Shown: positions 55,814-64,000 of the stretch, piece after piece
How positions within the stretch are numbered: position 1 is the first letter of the stretch
How the letters are laid out: the number at the start of each line of letters is the position of its first letter
Source: Pleurodeles waltl
Lineage: Eukaryota; Chordata; Amphibia; Caudata; Salamandridae
Direction: 5' to 3'
Length of the DNA stretch: 64,000 bases
NCBI RefSeq assembly: GCF_031143425.1
Contig: NC_090447.1
Span: 136,667,106-136,731,105 of the forward strand
Position numbers and translations under genes: made by a program
The notes under the pieces: model-generated
Database searches by the model: none
What the model saw: only the letters and a program-made list of their open reading frames with translations
What the model was told of the DNA's origin: nothing

Positions 55814-57023
55814 ATGGCTGAACTGTACGTGATAGCATGGAGGAGGAGAGGCCAGGCCTCCCAACAGAGGAAGGGGAGGCAGAGACAGGAGAGGATATAC
55901 CGAACCAGGCAGACATTACTTCAACAAACTGAGGAGGAGATATATGACAAATATAGACTGAGCAGTGCTGTAATCTTAGAAATAATTGAACAGCTGAATC
56001 CTCAGCTTGAACGACAGACAATGTGCGGCAGCGCCATCCCTACACATGTGCAAGTGCTATGCTCACTGCACCTCTTGGCCTCGGGTAGCTATCAGGGAGT
56101 GATTGCTGTGGCAGGTGGGGTATCCCAAAGTGCACTCTCACGATTCTTCAGATGTTTCCTAGATGCCATTCTCACACACATGTCCAGATATATATACCTA
56201 CCCAGGAATGAGGCAGAAATTAACAGCACCAAGTTGGACTTCTACAGAGTTACCAACTTCCCCCATGTAATAGGGTGTGTGGACGGGACACATATACAAA
56301 TTTGCCCACCTGCAAATCTGGAATATGTGTTCCGCAATAGGAAATGTACCCACTCACTAAACATACAGGTGGTATGTGACGCCCATAATGTCATTACTGA
56401 CATTGTAGCTAAATATCCAGGGAGTACACATGACTCATACATATTCAGGCACAGTGGGATACACCAACACCTAGAACGTGGGGAGTTTGGAGACGGATAT
56501 CTATTAGGTATTGCTGACTACACTCTGAAGCCATACATACAGGTCACTGTGTAACCCATTGATGCCCTGCTAACTTTGCCTTTTTGGTCAAACAGGTGAC
56601 AGTGCATATGCCCTGAGACCATGGATACTCACCCCGTACCTAACACCTGGCAATCAGAACGAGAGGCGATATAACAGTGCACATCGGCGGACCAGAACTG
56701 TAGTTGAGAGGACCTTTGGCTTGTTAAAGGTAAGATTAGGATGCCTCCACAAAAGTGGAGGTACACTCTAGTATGCCCCAGAAACAGCATGCAAGATAGT
56801 TACTCCCTGTGCCATCCTACACAACATTGCCACCAGACGTGGGATACATCTCACCCCTGAAGACACAGACACAGAAGATGAGGAGCAAGAGCTACCACAC
56901 CGACAGCCTTGGGATAGAAGCATCGCAAATGAGGGCAGACAGAGACGGAACCACATTGCAACCCAATACTTTGGCAGGTATGTGGCAACTGTGACCACAC
57001 TCACTAATGTCAGACACACATAG
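55814..57023 (+). pseudogene. HARBI1-type DDE transposase, element C; nearly intact
   Basis: Two exons would give 373 codons, close to the roughly 350 of vertebrate HARBI1. The start ATG is at 55814. The N-terminus is basic (residues 9-30); a helix-turn-helix-like segment is GSYQGVIAVAGGVSQSALS (91-109); the first Asp is D157 in GCVDGTH, followed by NRKCTHSLN and KYPGSTHDSYIF. An 88-bp intron (56508-56595) begins GTATTG, has TGCTAAC and a T-rich tract, ends CAG and splits glycine codon 232; the second Asp is D233 (LLGDSAYA). The Glu is E269 in VVERTFGLLK. One TAG (56769-56771, codon 290) interrupts the end, and the reading frame continues through an acidic tail (TDTEDEEQE) to TAG 57021-57023. 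The gene converges on the Myb-like gene. The only defect seen is that stop. Confidence 0.92.
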
Positions 57024-57172
57024 CCCAGTTGTGAAGTCAAACAAACAAAACCTTTTTATTTCTAAACTATGAAAAAAAATTGAATTGTGCTATATGGCAC
57101 AGTCTTGAATTGTAAAAAGTCATATCAGACACATTAATTGCATGTGCCTTAGTAATAGTACATTTTGGTGGC

Positions 57173-58626
57173 TCACAGCCTCCTCCTACTGCGGCCACCA
57201 TGGCTCACTCCTGGTGGGTCCCCTGACACCTGCCGTGCACTGCTACTCCGCAGCACACAGGAATCGGTGGCAGACACACTGCTGATGGTCGAGCCCTCCT
57301 CGCTGTCCTGCGTGGCATCTCCTGTGCCCCTTGCAGCCCGCCTGGTCTCCATTATGTCTACCGCATGGCTGATGCGGCCAAGTCCCCGTGCCACATCCCC
57401 TGCGAAATGACCTAGTTCAACCTGCAGGCTGACAGTACACCTTGACAGGCAGGTGGTGTTTGTAGCCAGGCCCCCAATGGATGCTGCAAGTCTGTCAAAC
57501 CGGACGGCAGTGTTGCGCTCCCTGCACTGTGCCTGTGCCCTGTCTGCCACGAGTTCCCTGACCAAATGTTCGATGGCCTGTGTCAGGTTCCCCAGATGTG
57601 TGTTCATGTGTTGGAAATGACTGTCCACATTTGCCATCCCATGGGTCATAGTGGTCTGCAGTCTATTAAGGTTTCTGTTTATTGACCGCAACTGTCTGTT
57701 TTGCAGGCGCTGACTCTGTACCAGTGATGCCTCCAGTCCCGCAAAATCAACGTCTTTGACATCATCCCAGACTGCACTCTGCGCCGGCATCTCTGCACTG
57801 CTCCTGCTGCTGGCCGTGTGTGCCTCTCTGTGGGGCTGGGCCCTGGTGCTACCCCTGCAGCCTCCATGTCCTGTGCAGGATCTTCCATGGACTCTGGTGG
57901 CATTTCCATGGGTGGTGGTGTCCTGCTGGGCCCTGCTGTGTCACTGGTAGACTCCTGCTGTGGGTCTGGGCCATGTTCTTCTCCCTGCATGGGGGTGCCT
58001 TGTGGGAGACCTGTGGGACATAGGGGATACACTGTCAGTATGCCTCATAATAAACATTTGCCTATATTTGAACCACTGCACTACATTGCCCATAATGCAC
58101 TATTCGAGAGGTTACTAGACTGGAATGGAGCTAGTCTGATGGTGCCTGCTGCTGTGTACTGGGATAGTGTGTATACTGCATTTGTGGGTGTCAAAGCATA
58201 TATCATGGTACTCACTTTTTGATGTTCCAGGCGCTGAACTGTCCACTTCTCCTATGCCCAGTACGGCCTCTGGCTCCAGTGTCGTCTCCACCATGGTTTC
58301 CAGGGCTGTAGGTGGTGGAACGGTGGATGGGCCTCCTCCGGTGCCCCTCATCTCCCTTATGTGCTCCGCAACCCTCTCTTTGGTCCTGGAGCGAAGGTCA
58401 TACCACCTTTTCCGGGTTCCTCTAGGGTGCAGTGGCTTACCCCAATGGCATAGATTTTTTCTTGAATTTCTTGCCAAATTATTTTCTTCTGAGTGTCAGG
58501 GACACTCATTGCTGCCTTGCCAAAGAGTTGGTCCTGGTGCAGGCAGCACTCCTCCATTAGGACCTCCAACTCCTTGTCTGAGAATTTTTGTTTTCTCCTC
58601 CTGCCAGCACTACCTGTCTCCTCCAT
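57173..58626 (-). pseudogene. Myb/SANT-like gene (type 1), element C, two exons
   Basis: Exon 1 runs from ATG at 58626 to a GTGAGT donor (exon end 58216). It encodes a basic start (RRRKQKFSDKEL), LMEECCLHQDQLFGKAAMS and IIWQEIQEKIYAIGV, then after a frameshift near 58425 KRWYDLRSRTKERVAEH. These are the helices of the Myb/SANT-like domain. A 205-bp intron (58011-58215) ends CCACAG. Exon 2 has a Pro/Ser/acidic linker, a frameshift near 57815, then a long helical region (VWDDVKDVDFAGLEASLVQ, QLRSINRNLNRLQTTM) and a basic end RSRRRL before the stop at 57173. It would pair with the transposase, recognising element ends. Two frameshifts break it. Confidence 0.85.
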
Positions 58627-58779
58627 GGTTGCTGCAGCTCCTCTCACCTGGTTGTGGCTCTGAAGTTTGGGCTGGGTGTGCTCCTCCCTCCTACAAGTTC
58701 TATTTGGTGACTTCCTGGTTCTGATGTCATCACCAAGAGCCAGGAAGTGGGTTTCCCAACTGTTATGCTGCACCTGCAG

Positions 58780-59005
58780 GCAATTTGCGAGGCAGTCGCA
58801 ATTTGCGACATCGGACCACACCCTTCGCGCAAATTGCAAGCTCGCTTTTAGCGAGGTCGCAAATTGTGACATCGCTAAAAACGGAGGTCGCAAAATGCGG
58901 TGGGACACATCTGCGACTCGCAATTTGGTATCGCGAGTCTTTATTGCATTTGATTTTGCGAGTCGGAAATAGTGATTCGCATGGAGTCGCTATTTCTGAT
59001 TCGCA
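58780..59005. repeat. Right subterminal array of short palindromes, element C
   Basis: Repeated GCAATTTGCGA, GCGAGGTCGCAAATTG, TCGCGAGTC and GATTCGCAAATG words in both orientations mirror the left array. This is the probable protein-binding zone of the right end. Confidence 0.65.
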
Positions 59006-59049
59006 AATGTTTATCTACCTACATCTGGCCCCTAGTTTGCTAGAACCTA

Positions 59050-60120
59050 TAGACATGTCCCATATTGTAGTGAATCCTACTTCATTTTAATGGGATAACA
59101 GGAGTTAGCTTAGCATTTGGCTTGCAGACTCGTGTCCCCGTCACCTAGTGACTTTTAACCTACTGAGCTTGCTCTGTCTTAGCACATTTAATTATTTATT
59201 TCTTCTAAAATGGCTGCCTTGTTTAGAGTTAGGCCACTTGTTATGAGTTACATTATCAGTGTCACTGAGCTCAAGAACAAGCACCAAAGACAAACAAACA
59301 GTAGGTGTTCACACTTAGGGATTTTCCCTCTCTATACTTTCGAGGGGTTGTTTATATTAATTGCCGTCCCAAGCATGTCTGTTATCTATTGTTTGGGAAC
59401 ACACCTACGTCAGGGGTCCTTGAAGATCTGTATAAATATATTGCACTTTAGACAGATAATCAGAGGGATTCCGACCAGAGGGCATCGCCACTATCGCTGA
59501 TATCGATGCTGCAGTCGTCTTGACGCTGACCCAGTCTTCGTGTCCCCACGGAGTCTGAGATAGAGACCTCATTCCAAGGTAACGAGGGTTGGGGGCTCTT
59601 TTCATGGACATGGCATTGGCAGATTAGGTTTAACAAATCCAGCTCTCCTTTAGGTAGGAGCTTAGGCCTTTCACATTAGGGTATTAGGGCATATTACATC
59701 CTGTATGTCTTTTTTATGCATTGCAAGATGGTGGGGGTCTTTGTAATAATGACTCTCGTCTTCACAATTCTGTTACTTGCATTATCCATTATCCTAATCA
59801 TTGCAGCCCATGCAACTTATCGCAAATTGAAGTTATGTTGAATTGCCTGTGTTTGTATGAGACATGATACATCTGTGAGAAAGGGGTAATCTCCGTTTAA
59901 CCACGACATTCCCTGAAATGTCTTACTCTTGTGTCCATGCCTAAAGGCTGCCACAAATCACCTCTTACTATTGTGTTTCTGGTGAGGTGCTGCTAGTGAG
60001 CCGGTAAGGTTAGGACAACAGTTGCGACTTGTTGTCGGAAGGACGTAGTCACCTACAAGCAAAAGTTCTGTCATCCTTTAACCAGCAGTCTAGCCCAGAG
60101 CAAGAGTCCAAACTATGACA
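59050..60120 (+). mobile_element. 5' LTR and leader region of an endogenous retrovirus or LTR element (boundaries approximate)
   Basis: The segment lies directly upstream of a candidate primer-binding site and a gag gene. It contains a TATA-like TATAAATATA (about 59432) and ends ...ATGACA at 60120, an LTR-like CA end. The 5' edge is uncertain; TG-starting candidates are at about 59053 and 59068. The 3' LTR is not in the window, so the LTR call cannot be verified by pairing. Confidence 0.5.
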
Positions 60121-60138
60121 TGGCGCCACCAACGATGG
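60121..60138 (+). promoter_or_regulatory. Candidate primer-binding site
   Basis: TGGCGCCACCAACGATGG directly follows the LTR-like CA end. TGGCGCC is the usual start of lysine-type retroviral primer sites, but the remainder does not match a standard tRNA-Lys end exactly, so the primer is unresolved. Confidence 0.5.
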
Positions 60139-60348
60139 TGTTTAGACACTAATTTACGGATAACCCGATTATCACTGTCTCACAGACAACAGGTACCCTA
60201 AGTACCATTTTACGGAGACGTCCGATGTCTTTGGGAACATCCTCCTCAGCTGAAAAGGTAACACCTGATTACACTGTAGGTTTTTCGAGCTCAAACTCAT
60301 AAAAGGACTTAACTCCCCATTTTTGGAGTTCTGTTTTTCTAAACAAAT

Positions 60349-61526
60349 ATGGCTAACACCATTGACGTTCCTGAAAATGCTAGACAAGCACTAACACAAC
60401 ATTTTTTAATGCATGGCCTTACAGATGAGGGCGAGGATGTTACTTTTATAATAGAAGCTATTGAAGCATACCAAAGAGAAACATTTTACTGTTGGGTCAC
60501 CTTTCCGGAGGTGTACCGAACAACACATACTTTCCACACATATGAAATTGCGAACGTACCTCAGCGGTACCGAGCATACCAGTATCATGAAATATCGCTC
60601 ACATATCAAGAGCATCAGAACTGGTCTGAAGGTGCCCTACCACATGTACTACAACGAGTGAGGTTACGTCCCTTAAGAACGACGGACCTACATGGCCTAT
60701 GTTTGCCACGTACACACCTCACCCAGGCATACAGAATATGCAAATAGCAGATCTGCGAGATTTATATAATGAATTAGTGACATTATATAGACGATTAGTT
60801 CAGTTCGTAATGCGAACATTGAACACAACACCAGCGCCTCCAGCACCTGGTGGTTATCAATTGGCTACTGGGATTAATCCACAAACAGTACATACTATTA
60901 TGGGTAAGGTACCCGCAGAACGGGAAAACATACCGTTCTGGATTGCCCACAAAAACTAATCAGCTGGAAGCTGTGTTTCCCCATACGGGACCACAGGAAA
61001 AACTTAGACTTCTCAAAATGTGCTTGCCTTTTGGGATGGTTCCCTCAATGGATGACTGCGCCACATGGGGTACAGTCTTCACTGCTATATACACTACCAC
61101 ACATGGTACCCCAACACTTGCCAATTTACCGGAAGTGTTAAAACAAATACAAAATGAGCATGAGACAGCACCAGCCCTGGATTTGGTGATGAAACTAATG
61201 CGTAACTTTGACGCTGTATCCTGGATAATACTGAGTAACATAAAAGGGGAAGCGGTAGCACTGGCAATTCGCCAGCGTCTCCGGGAAACTCCACACCAGG
61301 AACAAGAGAGACAGCTACCGAAAATTTTCTCCGATACCTATACTAGTATAGGATGGGATAGTTTGGGAGCCAAACCAAAGAAGTTGGAATTGCAAGGTAC
61401 CAAGGAGGGTACAAAGCAGGCACAAGAGGGCACAAAGAAGCGCTGGGACAAACAAAAAGACTTTAAAGAAAGAAGGAATAAGAGAGCTGATTCTCCACAC
61501 CCGGAGAACTCTGAAAGGAGATATAT
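60349..61526 (+). pseudogene. gag: Endogenous retroviral gag, frameshifted and truncated
   Basis: Three overlapping frames (60349-60747, 60699-60959, 60850-61526) read as one gag-like protein with two frame breaks, about 60700 and 60940. The ATG at 60349 follows the leader. The middle has PFGMVPSMDDCATWG and IYTTTHGTPTLANL, a helical capsid-like region, and the end is rich in Lys/Arg/Gln (KKRWDKQKDFKERR) with no CCHC knuckle before the break. The capsid builds the viral core. I cannot assign the retroviral class with certainty; a class III or spuma-like origin is possible. Element F is inserted at 61527 and removes the rest from view. Confidence 0.65.
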
Positions 61527-61914
61527 GGGGTCATTACAACATTGGCGGTAAAAGCTGCTTACCGCCGTGCATAAGACCGCCAACACACCGCCGCGGCCGC
61601 GGAATCCCGTCATGGTCATTATGACCCAAAGGCCAGAATCCGCCAAAATTTAGACACCCACACAAGTCCACCACACCAAAAGTAAGTGATAAACTGGCGA
61701 TAACAAAACCGACACCGTCACGCCACCAGGAATACGCCCACACTATCACGACCCACGAATCCACATGGGGGTCTTTCAACCGCGGTATTCCATTGGCGGT
61801 GCACACCGCCACGCTCAAAATACGCACACATTTACAAAACACAATGACATTGGACAATTTGAAATACACATACCTGATACACATACACACACCACTCCCA
61901 CACACTCAATACAA

Positions 61915-61920
61915 TATAAA
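61915..61920 (+). promoter_or_regulatory. TATA box of Myb-A gene, element F
   Basis: TATAAA in a CACA-rich leader, at the position matching TATAAAA of element D (33815). Confidence 0.5.
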
Positions 61921-62090
61921 ACACACAAAAAATAGAGAAAGAAGGCCAGAGAGAGACACCACCATCAACAACACTGGCATCCACAGGCACTCAACATTAT
62001 CACTCACATAACATCCACGCACCTCACACAACACACCTCTAAATATCACCTCACAACACACACCACCCCACACATCACCCACACCACCCC

Positions 62091-63123
62091 ATGGCCCTGC
62101 AAATACACCCCAGGTTCTCTGAGGAGGAGCTCAGGGTCATAGTAGAGGAAATCATCCGGGTAGAGCCACAGCTATTCGGATCACAGGTGCAGCACACCTC
62201 CATAGCTAGGAAGATGGAGCTATGACGAAGAATCGTGGACAGGGTCAATGCAGTGGGACAGCACCCAAGAACACAGGATGATATCAGGAAGAGGTGGAAT
62301 GACCTACCCAACATCACCGGACAGGAGGGTCCAGACATGTCCACTCCACCCTCAGAAGAGGCCCACAGTGATGATAGCAGCTCTGTCCAACTGGATCTAG
62401 ATGACCAGCCCGGCCCATCTGGGACCTCGGGACAGTCAGTTCCCCTCACACTGGCACAAGCCACTACAGAGCCTCCCCCCTCTGGAAACACGAGCACAGC
62501 ACACACCCAGCGGGCTCATACCTCTGTCCCCAGGACACGTCAATCAGCAGTGTGTCCACCACTACAGGGAACCCAGGCTAACCCACCACCCCAACAACAC
62601 CAGGGACCTGGGGGCAGTGGTAGTGGGCACATGGTTAAGGGGACAGAGGCACAGGAACACAGGGGAACTGGGAGATCCGCTGTGCGACAGGGGGAGGACA
62701 GGCCCAGGGAACCCACTCTTCACGAGGCCCTCTCCAACATCATGGGAGCCTACCACCATTCCCAGGAGACGATGGCAACGGTACTGGCCAAGTTTCGGGA
62801 GACCCAGCGGCTGCAGGAGGAACAGTATTTGGGCTTTCAGGGAGGAACTCAAATCCATCAATTCCACCCTGGGCACCATTGTAGGGGTGCTGAAGGAACT
62901 CGTCAACACCAGGAGGGACACTGTGGCACAACAAGGGGCCCCTGACACTAGCCTGGACGATGAACTGCCCACCACCTCCGCCGGCGCTAGTGGACAGGAG
63001 GCACCGCCACAGGACCACCACACCAGCACCCCACCCCCTGCAGAGGGAGAACCACCCCGCAAATGGCCCCTGAGATCCAGGACAAAGACAGAGAACGATG
63101 CCAGGACCCCCGCCAAGAAATGA
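62091..63123 (+). pseudogene. Myb/SANT-like gene (type A), element F
   Basis: The start is ATG at 62091 (MALQIHPRFSEEELRVIVEE). The domain continues with IRVEPQLFGSQVQ and ARKMEL, where a tryptophan codon is replaced by TGA (62223-62225), then VDRVNAVGQHPRTQDD and IRKRWNDL. The intron present in element D is missing: the text passes straight from NDL to PNITG. The rest includes EEAHSDDSSS, REPTLHEALSNIMGAYHHSQ, RLQEEQYLGF, a frameshift near 62830, then REELKSINSTLGTIVGVL and a basic end RSRTKTENDARTPAKK at 63123. It would act as the DNA-binding partner of the transposase. One stop and one frameshift were seen. Confidence 0.87.
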
Positions 63124-63309
63124 GACCACCCTGATTGTCATCCTTTTGTCCCACTTTGTCACCCTGTCCATCCTTAAACTGCCCTAGCTCCACTTCCTAT
63201 GCCCCTTTGGACAATGCACCTGTGAGACTAATAGACTGGACTCTGCCATGGACATTCCTCCACCATCACCCCTGACCAATTTTACAACCCCCTCCAATAT
63301 TGAGCACTG

Positions 63310-63315
63310 AAATAA
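63310..63315 (+). promoter_or_regulatory. Polyadenylation signal after Myb-A, element F
   Basis: AATAAA about 190 bp after the Myb-A stop, conserved in position with AATAAA at 36582 in element D. Confidence 0.5.
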
Positions 63316-63603
63316 ACACCCTTAAAGCACAAAACAATCAGGTGTCTGTCTGTGATTTCGAAATAGTGTATTAGCAATTACAGTGGCTAAATGCTCTTTC
63401 AAATGTAATGTCAACATAACTATGTCACACAGCTCAAGTCCATGAGGAAACAAAGCAGATGTCACACAGTGGGACCCAAATCTGTGAAATCGTAAGGGAA
63501 AGTGACAACTCAGTGACCATACACTGGGTGAACATGACAGACAGTAGAGAGGTAGTAGATTTAAATTAGATGTATCAGGCAGTGTTGTCTTCTTACCTTT
63601 GTC

Positions 63604-63986
63604 TCACTGGAAGTATTGCAGGATCACCGTGTTCCTGTTGTCGATGTCCTCTTCTTCCGTTTCCTCTTCTTCACTGTCCACAGGCTCCACAGCTGCCACA
63701 ACACCTCCAACTGGACCATCCTCCTGCAGAAAAGGCATCTGTCATCTCAAAGCCAAGTTGTGAAGCATACAGCAGGCCACGATGATCTGGCATACCTTCC
63801 TTGTTGAGTAGAATAGGGAACCACCAGTCATATGCAGGCACCGGAACCTGGCCTTCAGGAGGCCAAAGGTCCGCTCTATAATCCTCGTAGTTCGCCCATG
63901 GGCCTCATTGTAGCGGTCCTCTGCCCTCATCCTGGGATTCCTCACTGGGGTCAGTAGCCATGACAGGTTGGGGTAACCAGAGTCAC
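63604..63986 (-). pseudogene. HARBI1-type transposase, element F, last exon (partial gene)
   Basis: The exon begins at 63986, right after an acceptor (TTTGCAG), with the codon remainder leading into DSGYPNLSWLLTPVRN, the second catalytic Asp region. The Glu is in TRIIERTFGLLKARF. In HNLALR the next codon is TGA (63742-63744) where element D has CGT for Arg; then QMPFLQEDG and the acidic DSEEEETEEEDIDN continue to the stop at 63604-63606. The upstream exon lies outside the window. The premature TGA makes this copy suspect. The gene is convergent with Myb-A. Confidence 0.87.
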
Positions 63987-64000
63987 CTGCAAATGGCGAG

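Larger units (their letters stand above)
55489..59032. mobile_element. PIF/Harbinger element C, nearly complete
   Basis: The left end GCCAGATGTAGC (55489-55500) and right end CTACATCTGGC (from 59019) are inverted. Inside each end is a palindrome-rich zone of TCGCAAATTGCGA-type words. Two convergent genes fill the middle: a HARBI1-type transposase on plus (55814-57023) and a Myb/SANT-like gene on minus (57173-58626). Total length is about 3.5 kb, normal for an autonomous Harbinger. The right terminus extends to GGCCCC while the left reads CTAGCC, so the exact ends and the 3-bp target duplication are not certain. Confidence 0.88.
61527..64000. mobile_element. PIF/Harbinger element F, left part (runs off the window)
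   Basis: The left terminus GGGGTCATTACAACATTGG starts at 61527 within retroviral gag. The order thereafter matches element D closely: GC-rich sub-end, A/C-rich leader with TATA box, Myb-A gene (plus), AATAAA, then the 3' exon of a HARBI1-type gene (minus) reaching the window end. If it follows D, the 5' exon of the transposase and a Myb-B gene lie beyond 64 kb. Confidence 0.85.

Overview
The window looks like intergenic or intronic DNA from a very large vertebrate genome, most probably a salamander (newt-like). This is an inference from the density of PIF/Harbinger DNA transposons, the long LTR-like elements, the L2-type LINE, the Ty3/Gypsy remnant and the retroviral gag, and from the absence of any recognisable host exon. 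I see no bacterial-style operon, CRISPR array, tRNA or rRNA. Nearly all coding signal belongs to transposable elements, and every transposon gene I could follow carries at least one stop or frameshift.

Layout. 1-743: right end of a Harbinger element with a Myb/SANT-like gene. 1.6-3.8 kb: miniature inverted-repeat elements and fold-back hairpins. 3.8-9.4 kb: a decayed Ty3/Gypsy retrotransposon on the minus strand (gag, protease, RT, RNase H, integrase), interrupted twice. 10.87-20.62 kb: a long LTR-like element with a 5-bp ATAAC target duplication. A second LTR-like element lies inside it in reverse orientation, and a 1.68-kb segment spanning both was amplified to four tandem copies. 22.0-23.7 kb: an L2/CR1-type LINE. 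24.7-29.7 kb: AT-rich, mostly repeat-poor DNA without genes. 29.7-30.6 kb: another miniature element.

31.4-48.5 kb: two related Harbinger elements. I read them as one (D) inserted into the first intron of a Myb-like gene of an older one (B). D itself carries an 828-bp insert with a 9-bp duplication and a 2.4-kb LTR-like element with an AGGTG target duplication. D appears to hold three genes: Myb-like A, a HARBI1-type transposase on the opposite strand, and Myb-like B. 49.5-52.8 kb: a different Myb/SANT-like gene with a 1.7-kb intron. 53.2-54.2 kb: a miniature element with a long GT-rich microsatellite. 55.5-59.0 kb: the best preserved Harbinger element (C), with a 373-codon transposase (one internal stop, complete D-D-E) and a convergent two-exon Myb-like gene. 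59.0-61.5 kb: LTR/leader and gag of an endogenous retrovirus, cut by element F, a relative of D that runs off the window at 64 kb.

How the genes relate. In Harbinger transposons generally, a HARBI1-type DDE transposase works with a Myb/SANT-like DNA-binding partner that recognises the ends and aids nuclear import. Here the transposase genes of C and D are split by a short GT-AG intron that falls inside the glycine codon just before the second catalytic aspartate, and the F fragment begins at the matching acceptor. Splicing therefore rebuilds the LxGDS motif. At least four distinguishable Myb/SANT-like subfamilies occur in the window.
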